Part shown: piece by piece, positions 17,107 to 27,794 of the stretch
Position numbering within the stretch: the first letter of the stretch is position 1
How the letters are laid out: each line of letters starts with the position of its first letter
NCBI RefSeq assembly: GCF_028023875.1
Contig: NZ_JAQIPB010000007.1
Span: forward strand, 124,001-188,000
DNA: 64,000 bases
Direction: 5' to 3'
Source of the DNA: Xenophilus arseniciresistens
Lineage (GTDB): Bacteria; Pseudomonadota; Gammaproteobacteria; Burkholderiales; Burkholderiaceae_C
The notes under the pieces: model-generated
What the model was told of the DNA's origin: nothing
The model's input: only the letters and a program-made list of their open reading frames with translations
Database searches by the model: none
Position numbers and translations under genes: made by a program

Positions 17107-18537
17107 ATGCACGAAGCAGGCCCTGTCGACGTCGTCATCATGGCGGCCGGCAAGGGCACGCGCATGAAAAGTCGTCTGCCCAAGGTGCTGCACCGTCTGG
17201 CCGGCAAGCCGCTGCTGGCGCATGTGGTGGACACCGCGCGCCGCCTGGGCGCCCGGCGCGTGGTGCTCATCACCGGCCATGGCGCGCAGGAAGTGGAGTC
17301 TGCCGTGCGTGGCTGGGAGCCACAAGCCCAGGGCCTGGCCTTCGCGCGCCAGTCGCCGCAGCTGGGCACGGGGCACGCGGTGCAGCAGGCGCTGCCGCAC
17401 CTGGGGAATGACGACGGCACTGCGGACGACGGCACCGTGCTGGTGCTCTCGGGCGACGTGCCGCTGATCGCCGAAGACACGCTGCGCGCGCTGCTGCAGG
17501 CCAGCGGCGGAGAGCGGCTGGCGCTGTTGACCGTGGAGCTGGACGACCCCACGGGCTATGGCCGCGTGGTCACGGCGCCTTCGGGCGGCGTGCGCGCCAT
17601 CGTCGAACACAAGGACGCGAACGAGGCCCAGCGCGCGATCCGCGAGATCTACAGCGGCGTGATGGCCGCACCCGCCGCGCGGCTGCGCCACTGGCTGGGC
17701 CAGCTGCGCAACGACAACGCGCAGGGCGAGTACTACCTGACCGACGTGGTGCGCATGGCGGTGGACGAGGGCATGGCCGTGGTCGCGCAGCGCACCACCG
17801 ACGAGCTGCAGGTGACCGGCGTGAACAGCCCCGTGCAGCTGGCCGCGCTGGAGCGCGCCTGGCAGCTGCGCGAGGCCCGGCGCCTGATGGATGCCGGCGT
17901 GCGCCTGGCCGACCCGGCGCGCTTCGACCTGCGCGGCGAGCTGCACTGCGGCCAGGACGTGGAGATCGACGTCAACTGCGTGTTCGAAGGCCAGGTGCAG
18001 CTGGGCGAGGGCGTGCGCATCGGCGCGCACTGCGTGATCGCCAATGCCCGCATCGAGGCCGGCGCGGTGATCCACCCCTTCACGCACATCGACGGCGGCA
18101 AGCCCGAAGGTGTGAAGGTGGGCCCGGGCGCGCTGGTGGGGCCGTATGCGCGCCTGCGCCCCGGCGCGCAGCTGGGCGCCGAAGTCCACATCGGCAACTT
18201 CGTCGAGGTCAAGAACAGCCGGCTGGCCGACGGCGCCAAGGCCAACCACCTGGCCTACCTGGGCGACGCGAACGTGGGCGAGCGCGTGAACTACGGCGCC
18301 GGCAGCATCACGGCCAACTACGACGGCGCCAACAAGCACCTCACCGTGATCGAGGCCGACGTGCACGTGGGCAGCAACTGCGTGCTGGTGGCGCCGGTCA
18401 CCATCGGCGCGGGCGGCACCATCGGCGGGGGCTCCACCATCAGCAAGAACACCGAGCCCGGCGCGCTCACGGTGGCGCGCGCGCGGGCCGTGAGCTTTGC
18501 CAACTGGCAGCGACCCAAGAAGGCGCCCAAGGCCTGA
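17107..18537 (+). CDS. glmU: bifunctional GlcNAc-1-P uridyltransferase / glucosamine-1-P acetyltransferase
   Basis: GlmU acetylates glucosamine-1-phosphate and then makes UDP-GlcNAc, the precursor of peptidoglycan and lipopolysaccharide. The N-terminal pyrophosphorylase domain has MAAGKGTRMKSRLPKVL and LSGDVPLI. The C-terminal left-handed beta-helix of hexapeptide repeats carries the acetyltransferase site (KANHLAYLGD, NYDGANKHLT, SKNTEPGAL). The 476-aa length (start ATG 17107) is normal; a GTG at 17077 would add ten unlikely residues. glmS lies 1.6 kb downstream, so two steps of the pathway are neighbours but not one operon. Confidence 0.97.
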   Translation: MHEAGPVDVVIMAAGKGTRMKSRLPKVLHRLAGKPLLAHVVDTARRLGARRVVLITGHGAQEVESAVRGWEPQAQGLAFARQSPQLGTGHAVQQALPHLGNDDGTADDGTVLVLSGDVPLIAEDTLRALLQASGGERLALLTVELDDPTGYGRVVTAPSGGVRAIVEHKDANEAQRAIREIYSGVMAAPAARLRHWLGQLRNDNAQGEYYLTDVVRMAVDEGMAVVAQRTTDELQVTGVNSPVQLAALERAWQLREARRLMDAGVRLADPARFDLRGELHCGQDVEIDVNCVFEGQVQLGEGVRIGAHCVIANARIEAGAVIHPFTHIDGGKPEGVKVGPGALVGPYARLRPGAQLGAEVHIGNFVEVKNSRLADGAKANHLAYLGDANVGERVNYGAGSITANYDGANKHLTVIEADVHVGSNCVLVAPVTIGAGGTIGGGSTISKNTEPGALTVARARAVSFANWQRPKKAPKA

Positions 18538-18564
18538 CGAGGCCGCGGCGAAGCGCTGCCGCGC

Positions 18565-19479
18565 CTACTTCAGGCGCGACAGCAGCACGATGCCGCTGAG
18601 CACCACCAGCCCGCCAGCCATCTGCAGCGGGCTGATCCACTGCCCCAGCACCAGCCAGCCGAACAGCAGGGTGGCCACGGGCTCCATGTTCATCACGGGT
18701 GCGTTGCGCGCCATGTCCAGCCGCGGCACCAGGATGAACAGCACGATGAACGCCGTGCAGTAAAGCGCCATCAGGCAGGCCAGGCCGGTCCAGCCCGTGG
18801 CGTCCTGCGGCCAGGCCAGGCCGCCGGGCACCAGCCCCGCCAGGCCCGCGAGCGCCATCGAGATGCAGACCGTGCCCATGGTGTAGAGGCTGCGCACGGC
18901 GCCCGGCAATGCGCGCAGGTGCTTGTCGGTGACCCAGATGCTCAGCGCAAAAGCCACTGCCGCGCCCAGCGCAAAGCCGATGCCTTCACCCCAGGCCGTG
19001 CCGTCGCCGGCGGCGCCCCGGGCTTCAGCCAGGCGCGCCGGCACGTCCAGGGCCAGCAGCAGGCCCACAAGGATGATGCCCATCACGCCCCAGGCCGCCC
19101 GCGTGGGCCGCGCGCCGCCGCTGGCCCAGGTCAGCAGCGCCAGCAGGATCGGAAAGCTGTTGGAGACCAGCAGCGCCAGCGCCACCGGGATGCGCGCCAC
19201 GGCGGAGTACAGGCACAGGCTCTGCACGGCGATGAGCAGGCCCAGCACCAGTTGCCAGCGCCGCGCAGGCGGCGGCAGCCCGAGTGCATCGCGCCGCCAG
19301 GCCACCAGCAGCGCCAGCACGAGCAGGGTGAGTCCCGCCCGGCAGAGGATGGCCGTGAGCAGCCCGGTGCCGTTGTCGAAAGCCAGCCGCGCCGCCACAT
19401 GGTTGGCCGCGAAGCCGCAGGCGACGGCGGCCAGCACGAGCATGGCGGTGGGGCGGGGCAGGGGGGTGGATGCGGTCAT
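18565..19479 (-). CDS. DMT-superfamily (EamA) transporter
   Basis: A 304-aa membrane protein with about ten transmembrane helices arranged as two EamA repeats (first half ending near LLLALDVPARL, second from WGEGIGFALGAAVAF; MEPVATLLFGWLVLGQ is the typical end of the second repeat). Members export amino acids or other small metabolites. The gene follows an Lrp/AsnC regulator on the same strand (73-nt gap), a common pairing for amino-acid exporters, so an amino-acid or dipeptide efflux role is likely. It converges on glmU. Confidence 0.9.
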   Translation of the reverse strand: MTASTPLPRPTAMLVLAAVACGFAANHVAARLAFDNGTGLLTAILCRAGLTLLVLALLVAWRRDALGLPPPARRWQLVLGLLIAVQSLCLYSAVARIPVALALLVSNSFPILLALLTWASGGARPTRAAWGVMGIILVGLLLALDVPARLAEARGAAGDGTAWGEGIGFALGAAVAFALSIWVTDKHLRALPGAVRSLYTMGTVCISMALAGLAGLVPGGLAWPQDATGWTGLACLMALYCTAFIVLFILVPRLDMARNAPVMNMEPVATLLFGWLVLGQWISPLQMAGGLVVLSGIVLLSRLK

Positions 19480-19552
19480 GGCGAAGCCGGCCGGGCCGGC
19501 GCTTCCTTCTTGTTCTGGCGTGCGGAGATGGGCGCTCGAAGGCGAGGCCGTA

Positions 19553-20041
19553 TCAGTGCGCTTCGGTGCGCGGCAACGGTAGCAGCGTCTGGAACTTGGC
19601 GCGTTTGACGCTGAAGAAGGCCTTCACGTTGCGCACGTTGGCGTCGGCCGTGAACAGGCGCTGCACCAGTGCGTGGTAGGCCGGCATGTCGCGCACCGTC
19701 ACCACCAGCATGAAGTCCGGCCCTGGCGAAACCCGGTAGCACTGCTGCACGGCCGCATCGGCGCAGGCGCGGTCCTCGAAGCCCTGCAGCGATTCGGCAT
19801 CCTGGCGGTCGAGCACCACCTCGACCAGCGCCGTCAGCACTGCGCTGCCCAGCCGGTCGGCGGCGAGCAGCGCCACCTGGCGCTCGATCAGACCCAGTGC
19901 GCGCAGCCGCTGCACGCGGCGCAGGCAGGTGGGCGGCGACAGGTGGCAGTCGGCCGCCAGCTGCTGGTTGGTGCGCGAGGCGTCCTGCTGCAGGGCGTCG
20001 AGCAGGCGCAGGTCGATCTCGTCCAGTGATGAAAATTCCAT
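19553..20041 (-). CDS. Lrp/AsnC-family transcriptional regulator
   Basis: A 162-aa regulator: HTH domain LDEIDLRLLDALQQDASRTNQQLAADCHLSPPTCLRRVQRLRA split over residues 5-47, then the RAM/ASNC ligand-binding fold (YRVSPGPDFMLVVTVRDMPAYHALVQRLF). It is the first gene of a two-gene unit with the DMT transporter, which it probably controls. A perfect 7-bp inverted repeat at 20053-20073 lies 12 nt upstream of the start codon, and another (TTCCAT/ATGGAA, 20036-20060) overlaps the start, suggesting autoregulation. Confidence 0.93.
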   Translation of the reverse strand: MEFSSLDEIDLRLLDALQQDASRTNQQLAADCHLSPPTCLRRVQRLRALGLIERQVALLAADRLGSAVLTALVEVVLDRQDAESLQGFEDRACADAAVQQCYRVSPGPDFMLVVTVRDMPAYHALVQRLFTADANVRNVKAFFSVKRAKFQTLLPLPRTEAH

Positions 20042-20052
20042 AAATAGTTATT

Positions 20053-20073
20053 TGATGGAATAAAAATCCATCA
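20053..20073. promoter_or_regulatory. candidate operator of the Lrp/AsnC regulator
   Basis: TGATGGA (20053-20059) and TCCATCA (20067-20073) form a perfect inverted repeat around an AT-only 7-nt spacer. A further arm TTCCAT (20036-20041) overlaps the regulator start codon. Size, AT-rich centre and position fit an Lrp-type site. Confidence 0.55.
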
Positions 20074-20092
20074 CAGGGGTTCGATGCAATTA

Positions 20093-20122
20093 TTGGTCAA
20101 AGAGAAGCCAAATTCGGATACT
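20093..20122 (+). promoter_or_regulatory. possible sigma-70 promoter of glmS
   Basis: TTGGTC (20093-20098) and GATACT (20117-20122) are 18 nt apart and lie 63 nt before the glmS ATG in an AT-rich patch. Only a sequence match; no glmS ribozyme or other leader structure was recognised. Confidence 0.4.
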
Positions 20123-20184
20123 TTTGTCATGCGGCTCGTCCTAGCATCCGCCCCATCGTTTTTTCCCCCAACCAGGAAACCACC

Positions 20185-22071
<1,887 letters not shown>

Positions 22072-22129
22072 GAAGGGCGCGCGGTGCCGCCATGCTGCCA
22101 GCGCGGCAGCGGGCGGGCACTGCCTGGAC

Positions 22130-22393
22130 TCAGCCCGCGCGCAGGCTGTCGATCAGCTCGATGTACTGCTGCTTGGCGGCCTCGGCCGACAGACCCTTGT
22201 TCTTGGTCCAGGCGTCCCACTTGGCGCGGGCCACGATGTCGCTGAAGCTGGGCTTCTTCTCAGCGTTGTCGCCGGCCGTGGCCTGCTTGAACAGGCCGTA
22301 GATCTTCAGCAGGGTGGGGTTGTCGGGCTTGGCCGGCAGTTGCAGGGCATGGGCCTGGGCGGCTTCGAAGCGGGCGTTCAGATCGTCGGACAT
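22130..22393 (-). CDS. acyl-CoA-binding protein
   Basis: An 87-aa cytosolic four-helix protein of the ACBP family that binds long-chain acyl-CoA esters. The motif NPTLLKIYGLFKQATAGDN contains the conserved ligand-contacting Tyr and Lys, and KWDAWTKNKGLSAEAAKQQYIELID is the typical C-terminal half. Bacterial ACBPs occur frequently in Burkholderiales. Length is standard. It is convergent with glmS and possibly co-transcribed with the TPR gene upstream of it (85-nt gap). Confidence 0.93.
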   Translation of the reverse strand: MSDDLNARFEAAQAHALQLPAKPDNPTLLKIYGLFKQATAGDNAEKKPSFSDIVARAKWDAWTKNKGLSAEAAKQQYIELIDSLRAG

Positions 22394-22478
22394 GCTCAGA
22401 GCGTTGAAGAAGGAAAAAGAAGGCGTGATTGTGGGGCCGTGCCTGCGTGCGGCCTGTCAGCGCCCCGCCCGCCCCGGC

Positions 22479-23321
22479 TCAGTCCTGCAGGCTCTGCCGC
22501 GCGAGTTCCTGGTCCAGCCGGGTGCGCATGTCCAGCGGCTCGATGGCGGCAGCGGCTTCATAGAGCCGGGTGGCTTCGTCCAGCCGCTCCTGGCCGTGCA
22601 GTGCCAGCAAGGCCCGCGCGTATTCGATGCGGCCCATGATGGAGCGGGGGTTGAGCGTCAGGCCGCGCTCGAACAGGGCCTGCGCTGCGTCCGCATGCAC
22701 GCCGTAGGTCATGCGCCCCACCAGCGCGCCGACCTTGTCGATCACTTCGGCGTGGAAGGTGCCCAGCGCGAAATGCGCGTCGGCATGGCCCGGCTGCACG
22801 GCCAGCAACTGCTCCAGCGTGGTCTTGATCTGGTTGCCCAGCCCCTTGGCGAGCGCGCGGGCCACGCTGACGGCCTGCGCATGGCGGCCCAGCGCGAAGG
22901 CCAGCCAGTAGAGCGCGCCGGGGTCCTCGGGCTGCGCCTGGAGCTGTTCCTGGGCCCGCGTGGCGACCTGGCGCAGCAGGGCCAGGCGCGTGGCATCGCG
23001 GGGCTCCACATAGCAGGCATAGGTGGCGGTGCTCTGGTTGAGCAGGGCCTGCCCGGCCGGGCCTTGCGCCTGCGCCAGTGCTGCGGCCTGGGCGAAGTCG
23101 CCGTTGTGGAAGGCGGCCCAGCCGGGCAGCAGTGCGGTGTCGGGCGGCGTGGTTTCGCTCGGGTGCAGCTCGGGCCAGAGGGCGCGCACCTGCTCGGGGC
23201 CGAAGCGCCGCGGCGGCGTGAGCGTGCTGCGCAGCCAGGCTTCGGGGCGCAGCCGTTGGGCTTCGCTGGGGGTCAGCAGCGGCAGCGCCGAGGCGGGGCT
23301 GGAGCGGGCCAGGGTGCTCAT
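22479..23321 (-). CDS. tetratricopeptide-repeat-like protein of unknown function
   Basis: A 280-aa protein rich in Ala/Leu helices with TPR-like pairs (ALYWLAFALGRHAQAVSVARAL, HADAHFALGTFHAEVIDKVG, ALFERGLTLNPRSIMGRIEYARAL). No signal peptide or catalytic motif is visible, so it is probably a cytoplasmic scaffold or adaptor. It lies 46 nt downstream of a TetR gene and upstream of the ACBP gene on the same strand; a link to lipid metabolism is a guess from context only. Confidence 0.7.
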   Translation of the reverse strand: MSTLARSSPASALPLLTPSEAQRLRPEAWLRSTLTPPRRFGPEQVRALWPELHPSETTPPDTALLPGWAAFHNGDFAQAAALAQAQGPAGQALLNQSTATYACYVEPRDATRLALLRQVATRAQEQLQAQPEDPGALYWLAFALGRHAQAVSVARALAKGLGNQIKTTLEQLLAVQPGHADAHFALGTFHAEVIDKVGALVGRMTYGVHADAAQALFERGLTLNPRSIMGRIEYARALLALHGQERLDEATRLYEAAAAIEPLDMRTRLDQELARQSLQD

Positions 23322-23367
23322 GGGGCGCTTTCCTCGGTCGGGCTGTAAGGGGGTTGGAGGGGCAAGG

Positions 23368-24042
23368 TCAATGAGACAGGGCTGCGGCGTCCAGCGCCAC
23401 GGCGGCCCCGGGCTGCTGCTGCCAGTCGCCGCGTTCGGCCGGCACGTAGGGGGCCAGCAACTGCAGGATGTGGGCGGCGCCGCGGGCCAGGGTCAGTGGC
23501 GCATGTGCGGGCTCCAGGGCTTCTCGCGGATCGCTTGCATATTCATAGTTGAGCCAGAAGCTCAGCAGCACCACCATGTTGCGCGCCAGCATGCCGGCTT
23601 CTTCTTCGCCCAGCACCAGTTGGCCGCTGGCGGCCAGCCGGCGCAGCAGCACGCGCAGCGCGGCTTCCTGCGTGCGCAGCATGGTCTGCAGGCGGGCTTC
23701 GAAATGCCGGCTCTTGCTCAGCAGGTCGTTCAGGTCGCGGTACATGAATCGATAGCGCCAGACCAGCGCCATGAGCGCACGCACCAGCTCGGCCGCACCC
23801 TCCAGGTCGCCGGCCACATCGGCCCGGCCCAGCGCCTGCTGAAGCTCCGCTTCGCAGTCCTGCTGCAGGCGGTTGATCAGCGCGTCTTTGGCCGGGTAGT
23901 GGTAATAAAGGTTACCGGGGCTAATTCCCAGCTCCGCTGCAATGCGTGTGGTGGAGACGTTGGGCTCGCCAAAGCGATTGAACAGCTCCAGCGTGCTTTC
24001 GAGGATGCGTTGTGCCGTGCGTCTGGGCGCCTTCTTCGTCAT
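23368..24042 (-). CDS. TetR/AcrR-family transcriptional regulator
   Basis: A 224-aa TetR regulator: RILESTLELFNRFGEPNVSTTRIAAELGISPGNLYYHYPAKDALI is a textbook HTH, with LYYHYPAKD at the end of the recognition helix. The C-terminal domain (RALMALVWRYRFMYRDLNDLLSKSRHFEARL) resembles a TetR_C group often found near fatty-acid genes. It heads the minus-strand set TetR-TPR-ACBP, supporting a lipid-related regulon. A 222-nt intergenic region separates it from rfbB; no clear operator was found there. Confidence 0.9.
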   Translation of the reverse strand: MTKKAPRRTAQRILESTLELFNRFGEPNVSTTRIAAELGISPGNLYYHYPAKDALINRLQQDCEAELQQALGRADVAGDLEGAAELVRALMALVWRYRFMYRDLNDLLSKSRHFEARLQTMLRTQEAALRVLLRRLAASGQLVLGEEEAGMLARNMVVLLSFWLNYEYASDPREALEPAHAPLTLARGAAHILQLLAPYVPAERGDWQQQPGAAVALDAAALSH

Positions 24043-24264
24043 GGGTCCCCCGTGTTGTCTCTTTGGGCCACTCTACCCCATCACTCCTGCGCCGACTTGC
24101 TGCGCTGCGGCATCCGCAAGGCCTTTGCCAGAGGACTTTGTTGCAAGCCGCGCGCTACATCTTGATGCGGCTCCTACAGGGGGCTTGCCGGCGCCCCATT
24201 CATAATCCGGTCGGGGCTCTTCCGGGGGAGGGCCACGGTTAATTCTTTAGTCAACAGGAAAACC

Positions 24265-25341
24265 ATGATCCTGGTTACCGGCGGTGCCGGCTTCATCGGC
24301 GCGAACTTCGTGCTCGACTGGCTGGCCAATCACGACGAATCCGTCATCAATCTAGACAAGCTCACCTACGCGGGCAACCTGCAGACGCTGGCATCGGTGG
24401 CCGATGACCCGCGCCACATCTTCGTTCGTGGCGACATCGGCGACAGCGCCCTGGTCGACCGCCTGCTGGCCGAGCACCGCCCGCGCGCGGTGCTCAACTT
24501 TGCGGCCGAGTCGCATGTGGACCGCTCCATCCACGGGCCCGAGGATTTCGTGCAGACCAACGTGCTGGGCACCTTCCGCCTGCTGGAGAGTGTGCGCGGC
24601 TACTGGAGCAAGCTGCCAGAGGCCGACAAGAGCGCCTTCCGCTTCCTGCATGTCTCCACCGACGAGGTCTACGGCACCTTGTCGGCCAGCGACCCGGCCT
24701 TCACCGAGACCAACCGCTACGAGCCCAACAGCCCCTATTCGGCCAGCAAGGCCGCCAGCGACCATCTGGTGCGTGCCTGGCACCACACCTATGGCCTGCC
24801 GGTGCTGACCACCAACTGCTCGAACAACTACGGCCCCTATCACTTCCCCGAGAAGCTGATCCCGCTGATGATCGTCAACGCGCTGGCCGGCAAGCCGCTG
24901 CCGGTGTATGGCGACGGCATGCAGGTGCGCGACTGGCTGTACGTGCGCGACCATTGCAGCGCCATCCGGCGTGTGCTGGAGGCCGGCACCCTGGGCGAGA
25001 CCTACAACGTGGGCGGCTGGAACGAGAAGCCCAACATCGAGATCGTCAAGACCGTGTGCGCGCTGCTCGACGAACTGCAGCCGCGCGCAGACGGCAAGCC
25101 CTACGCCGAGCAGATCAGCCATGTGACCGACCGCCCGGGCCACGACCGGCGCTATGCCATCGACGCGCGCAAGCTCGAGCGCGAGTTGGGCTGGAAGCCG
25201 GCCGAAACCTTCGACACCGGCATCCGCAAGACCGTGCAGTGGTACCTGGCCAATCAGGAATGGGTGGCCAACGTGCAAAGCGGCGGCTACCGTGACTGGG
25301 TGGCCAGGCAGTACGGTGACCGGGCAGGCGCGGGCGCATGA
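24265..25341 (+). CDS. rfbB: dTDP-glucose 4,6-dehydratase
   Basis: Second step of dTDP-L-rhamnose synthesis: NAD+-dependent conversion of dTDP-glucose to dTDP-4-keto-6-deoxyglucose. The extended SDR shows [11 protein letters not shown] (NAD-binding GxxGxxG), [22 protein letters not shown] (catalytic T-D-E) and [11 protein letters not shown] (YxxxK). It starts at ATG 24265 with AGGA 5 nt upstream and opens the polysaccharide locus as first gene of rfbBDAC. Length 358 aa is normal. Confidence 0.97.
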   Translation: MILVTGGAGFIGANFVLDWLANHDESVINLDKLTYAGNLQTLASVADDPRHIFVRGDIGDSALVDRLLAEHRPRAVLNFAAESHVDRSIHGPEDFVQTNVLGTFRLLESVRGYWSKLPEADKSAFRFLHVSTDEVYGTLSASDPAFTETNRYEPNSPYSASKAASDHLVRAWHHTYGLPVLTTNCSNNYGPYHFPEKLIPLMIVNALAGKPLPVYGDGMQVRDWLYVRDHCSAIRRVLEAGTLGETYNVGGWNEKPNIEIVKTVCALLDELQPRADGKPYAEQISHVTDRPGHDRRYAIDARKLERELGWKPAETFDTGIRKTVQWYLANQEWVANVQSGGYRDWVARQYGDRAGAGA

Positions 25342-26228
25342 AGATCCTGTTGTTCGGCAAGGGCGGGCAGGTGGGCTGGGAGTTGCAGCGCAGCCTGGCG
25401 CCGCTGGGCGAGCTGGTGGCGCTGTCTTCCGGCAGCGCAGATCTGCACGCCGACTTCAGCCGCCCCGAGGCCCTGGCCGCCACCGTGGAAGCGGTGCGCC
25501 CCGACGTGATCGTCAATGCCGCGGCCCACACCGGGGTGGACAAGGCCGAGAGCGAACCCGAACTGGCCCGCGCCCTGAACGCCACGGCGCCCGGCGTGGT
25601 GGCCGCGGCCGCCCAGCGCGTGGGCGCGCTGATGGTCCATTACTCCACCGACTACGTATTCGACGGCAGCGGCGAGCGCCCCTGGCAGGAAAGCGACGCC
25701 ACCGGCCCGCTGAGCGTGTACGGCCGCACCAAGCTCGAGGGCGAGCAACTGGTGGCCGAGCACTGCGCGCGGCACCTGATCTTTCGCACCAGCTGGGTCT
25801 ATGCGGCCCGCGGCGGCAACTTCGCCAAGACCATGGTGCGCCTGGCCAAGGAGCGCGAGCGCCTGACGGTCATCGACGACCAGTTCGGCGCGCCCACTGG
25901 CGCAGAGCTGCTGGCCGATGTGACGGCACACGCCGTGCGCGACACGCTGCGCGACGCCTCCAAGGCGGGCCTGTACCACCTGGCCGCTGGCGGCGTGACG
26001 AGCTGGCACGGCTATGCGCAGTTCGTGCTCGAGCGCGCGCAGGCGGCCGGTGTGGCACTCAAGGCCGGCCCGCAGCAGGTGGATGCCGTGCCCACCTCGG
26101 CCTTCCCCACGCCGGCGCGGCGCCCCGCCAATTCGCGGTTGAACACCGACAAGCTCAGCCAGGCCTTTGGCCTGCAACTGCCACCGTGGCAGTCGGGCGT
26201 GGCCCGCATGCTGACCGAAACTTTTTGA
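25338..26228 (+). CDS. rfbD: dTDP-4-dehydrorhamnose reductase
   Basis: Last step of dTDP-L-rhamnose synthesis: NAD(P)H-dependent reduction of dTDP-4-keto-L-rhamnose. The 296-aa SDR has the early [12 protein letters not shown] nucleotide-binding loop, [11 protein letters not shown] and [10 protein letters not shown] (YxxxK). Its ATG overlaps the rfbB stop (ATGA), so translation is coupled. Confidence 0.96.
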   Translation: MKILLFGKGGQVGWELQRSLAPLGELVALSSGSADLHADFSRPEALAATVEAVRPDVIVNAAAHTGVDKAESEPELARALNATAPGVVAAAAQRVGALMVHYSTDYVFDGSGERPWQESDATGPLSVYGRTKLEGEQLVAEHCARHLIFRTSWVYAARGGNFAKTMVRLAKERERLTVIDDQFGAPTGAELLADVTAHAVRDTLRDASKAGLYHLAAGGVTSWHGYAQFVLERAQAAGVALKAGPQQVDAVPTSAFPTPARRPANSRLNTDKLSQAFGLQLPPWQSGVARMLTETF

Positions 26229-26290
26229 GCCATCCGGCAAGTGGCGGCACACGCTGCCGTGAATGAACGCACAGAACAAGGAAGCCAACG

Positions 26291-27178
26291 ATGACTCAGC
26301 GAAAAGGCATCATCCTGGCAGGCGGCTCCGGCACCCGCCTGCACCCAGCCACCTTGGCCATCAGCAAGCAGCTGCTGCCGGTCTACGACAAGCCGATGAT
26401 CTACTACCCGCTGGGCACGCTGATGCTCGGCGGCATGCGTGACATCCTGATCATCAGCACGCCGCAGGACACCCCGCGCTTCCAGCAACTGCTGGGCGAC
26501 GGCAGCCAGTGGGGCATCAACCTGCAGTACGCCGTGCAGCCCAGCCCCGACGGGCTGGCGCAGGCCTTCATCATTGGCGATGAATTCATCGGCAACGCAC
26601 CCAGCGCGCTGGTGCTGGGCGACAACATCTTCTACGGCCATGACCTGGCCGCGCTGCTGGCGGGCGCCGACCAGCAAACCAGCGGCGCCACCGTCTTCGC
26701 CTACCACGTGCACGACCCCGAGCGCTATGGCGTGGTGGCCTTCGACGCCCAGGGCAAGGCCGTGAGCATCGAGGAAAAGCCCGCCAAGCCCAAGAGCAGC
26801 TACGCCGTCACCGGCCTGTACTTCTACGACAACCAGGTCGTGGACATCGCCAAGGCCGTCAAGCCCAGCGCGCGCGGCGAGCTGGAGATCACGGCCGTCA
26901 ACGAGGCCTACCTGAACCAGGGCGCGCTCAATGTGCAGATCATGCAGCGCGGCTATGCCTGGCTGGACACGGGCACGCACGAGAGCCTGCTCGATGCCGG
27001 CCAGTTCATCGCCACGCTGGAAAACCGCCAGGGCCTGAAGATCGCCTGCCCCGAAGAGATCGCCTGGCGTGCGGGCTGGATCGACAGCGCGGCGCTCGAG
27101 AAGCTCGCGGACCCGCTGAAGAAGAACGGCTATGGCCAGTACCTGCTGCGCCTGCTGCGTGAGGAGTACCGCGGATGA
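26291..27178 (+). CDS. rfbA: glucose-1-phosphate thymidylyltransferase
   Basis: First step of dTDP-L-rhamnose synthesis: dTTP + glucose-1-P to dTDP-glucose. The 295-aa enzyme has the nucleotidyltransferase signature [29 protein letters not shown] (broken here only by its own length), GDNIFYG and [20 protein letters not shown]. An AAGGA ribosome binding site precedes ATG 26291. The stop overlaps the rfbC start by 4 nt. The 62-nt gap after rfbD is the only sizeable space in rfbBDAC. Confidence 0.97.
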   Translation: MTQRKGIILAGGSGTRLHPATLAISKQLLPVYDKPMIYYPLGTLMLGGMRDILIISTPQDTPRFQQLLGDGSQWGINLQYAVQPSPDGLAQAFIIGDEFIGNAPSALVLGDNIFYGHDLAALLAGADQQTSGATVFAYHVHDPERYGVVAFDAQGKAVSIEEKPAKPKSSYAVTGLYFYDNQVVDIAKAVKPSARGELEITAVNEAYLNQGALNVQIMQRGYAWLDTGTHESLLDAGQFIATLENRQGLKIACPEEIAWRAGWIDSAALEKLADPLKKNGYGQYLLRLLREEYRG

Positions 27179-27723
27179 AGATCACCCCGACCCAACTCGA
27201 GGGCGTGCTGATCCTGGAGCCGAAGGTCTTCGGCGACGATCGCGGCTTCTTCATGGAAAGCTTCAACCAGCGCGTGTTCGACGAGGCGGTGGGCCGCCAC
27301 GTCGAGTTCGTGCAGGACAACCATTCGCGCTCGAGCAAGGGCGTGCTCCGGGGCCTGCACTACCAGGTGCAGCAGGCCCAGGGCAAGCTCGTGCGCGTCA
27401 CCCGCGGCTCGGTCTTCGATGTGGCCGTGGACATCCGCAGGGGCTCGCCCACCTTCGGCCAGTGGGTGGGTGTGGAACTGAGCGAAGGCAACCACCGCCA
27501 GCTGTGGATCCCGGCCGGCTTCGCGCATGGCTTTGTGGTGACCAGCGACAGCGCGGACTTCCTCTACAAGGCGAGCGACTACTACGCGCCGGCCCATGAG
27601 CGCAGCATCGCCTGGAACGATCGGGATATCGGCATCGCATGGCCGGACCTGGGCGTGCCGCCGACGTTGTCGGGCAAGGATGCGGGTGCAGCCTCCCTGG
27701 CGACGGCCGAGCTGCCCGCCTGA
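27175..27723 (+). CDS. rfbC: dTDP-4-dehydrorhamnose 3,5-epimerase
   Basis: Third step of dTDP-L-rhamnose synthesis: 3,5-epimerisation of the 4-keto sugar by a cupin-fold dimer. The 182-aa protein shows [23 protein letters not shown] (catalytic His), [20 protein letters not shown] and [10 protein letters not shown], all family hallmarks. Coupled to rfbA through ATGA; the large glycosyltransferase fusion gene starts 72 nt downstream. Confidence 0.96.
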   Translation: MKITPTQLEGVLILEPKVFGDDRGFFMESFNQRVFDEAVGRHVEFVQDNHSRSSKGVLRGLHYQVQQAQGKLVRVTRGSVFDVAVDIRRGSPTFGQWVGVELSEGNHRQLWIPAGFAHGFVVTSDSADFLYKASDYYAPAHERSIAWNDRDIGIAWPDLGVPPTLSGKDAGAASLATAELPA

Positions 27724-27794
27724 AGCCGCGCGAGCACACCTGTTGCCACAAGGGGGTGCGTGCTGCGAAACACTCGATGAAAGAGAAAAGAAAA

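Noticed and set aside
20042-20184. glmS ribozyme or riboswitch in front of glmS
   Set aside because: The region is only 143 nt, shows no ribozyme core and contains the Lrp operator and a plausible promoter; the glmS ribozyme is a Gram-positive feature.
24043-24264. JUMPstart/ops element before the polysaccharide locus
   Set aside because: No GGCGGTAG core could be found in the 222-nt region; only a ribosome binding site for rfbB is clear.
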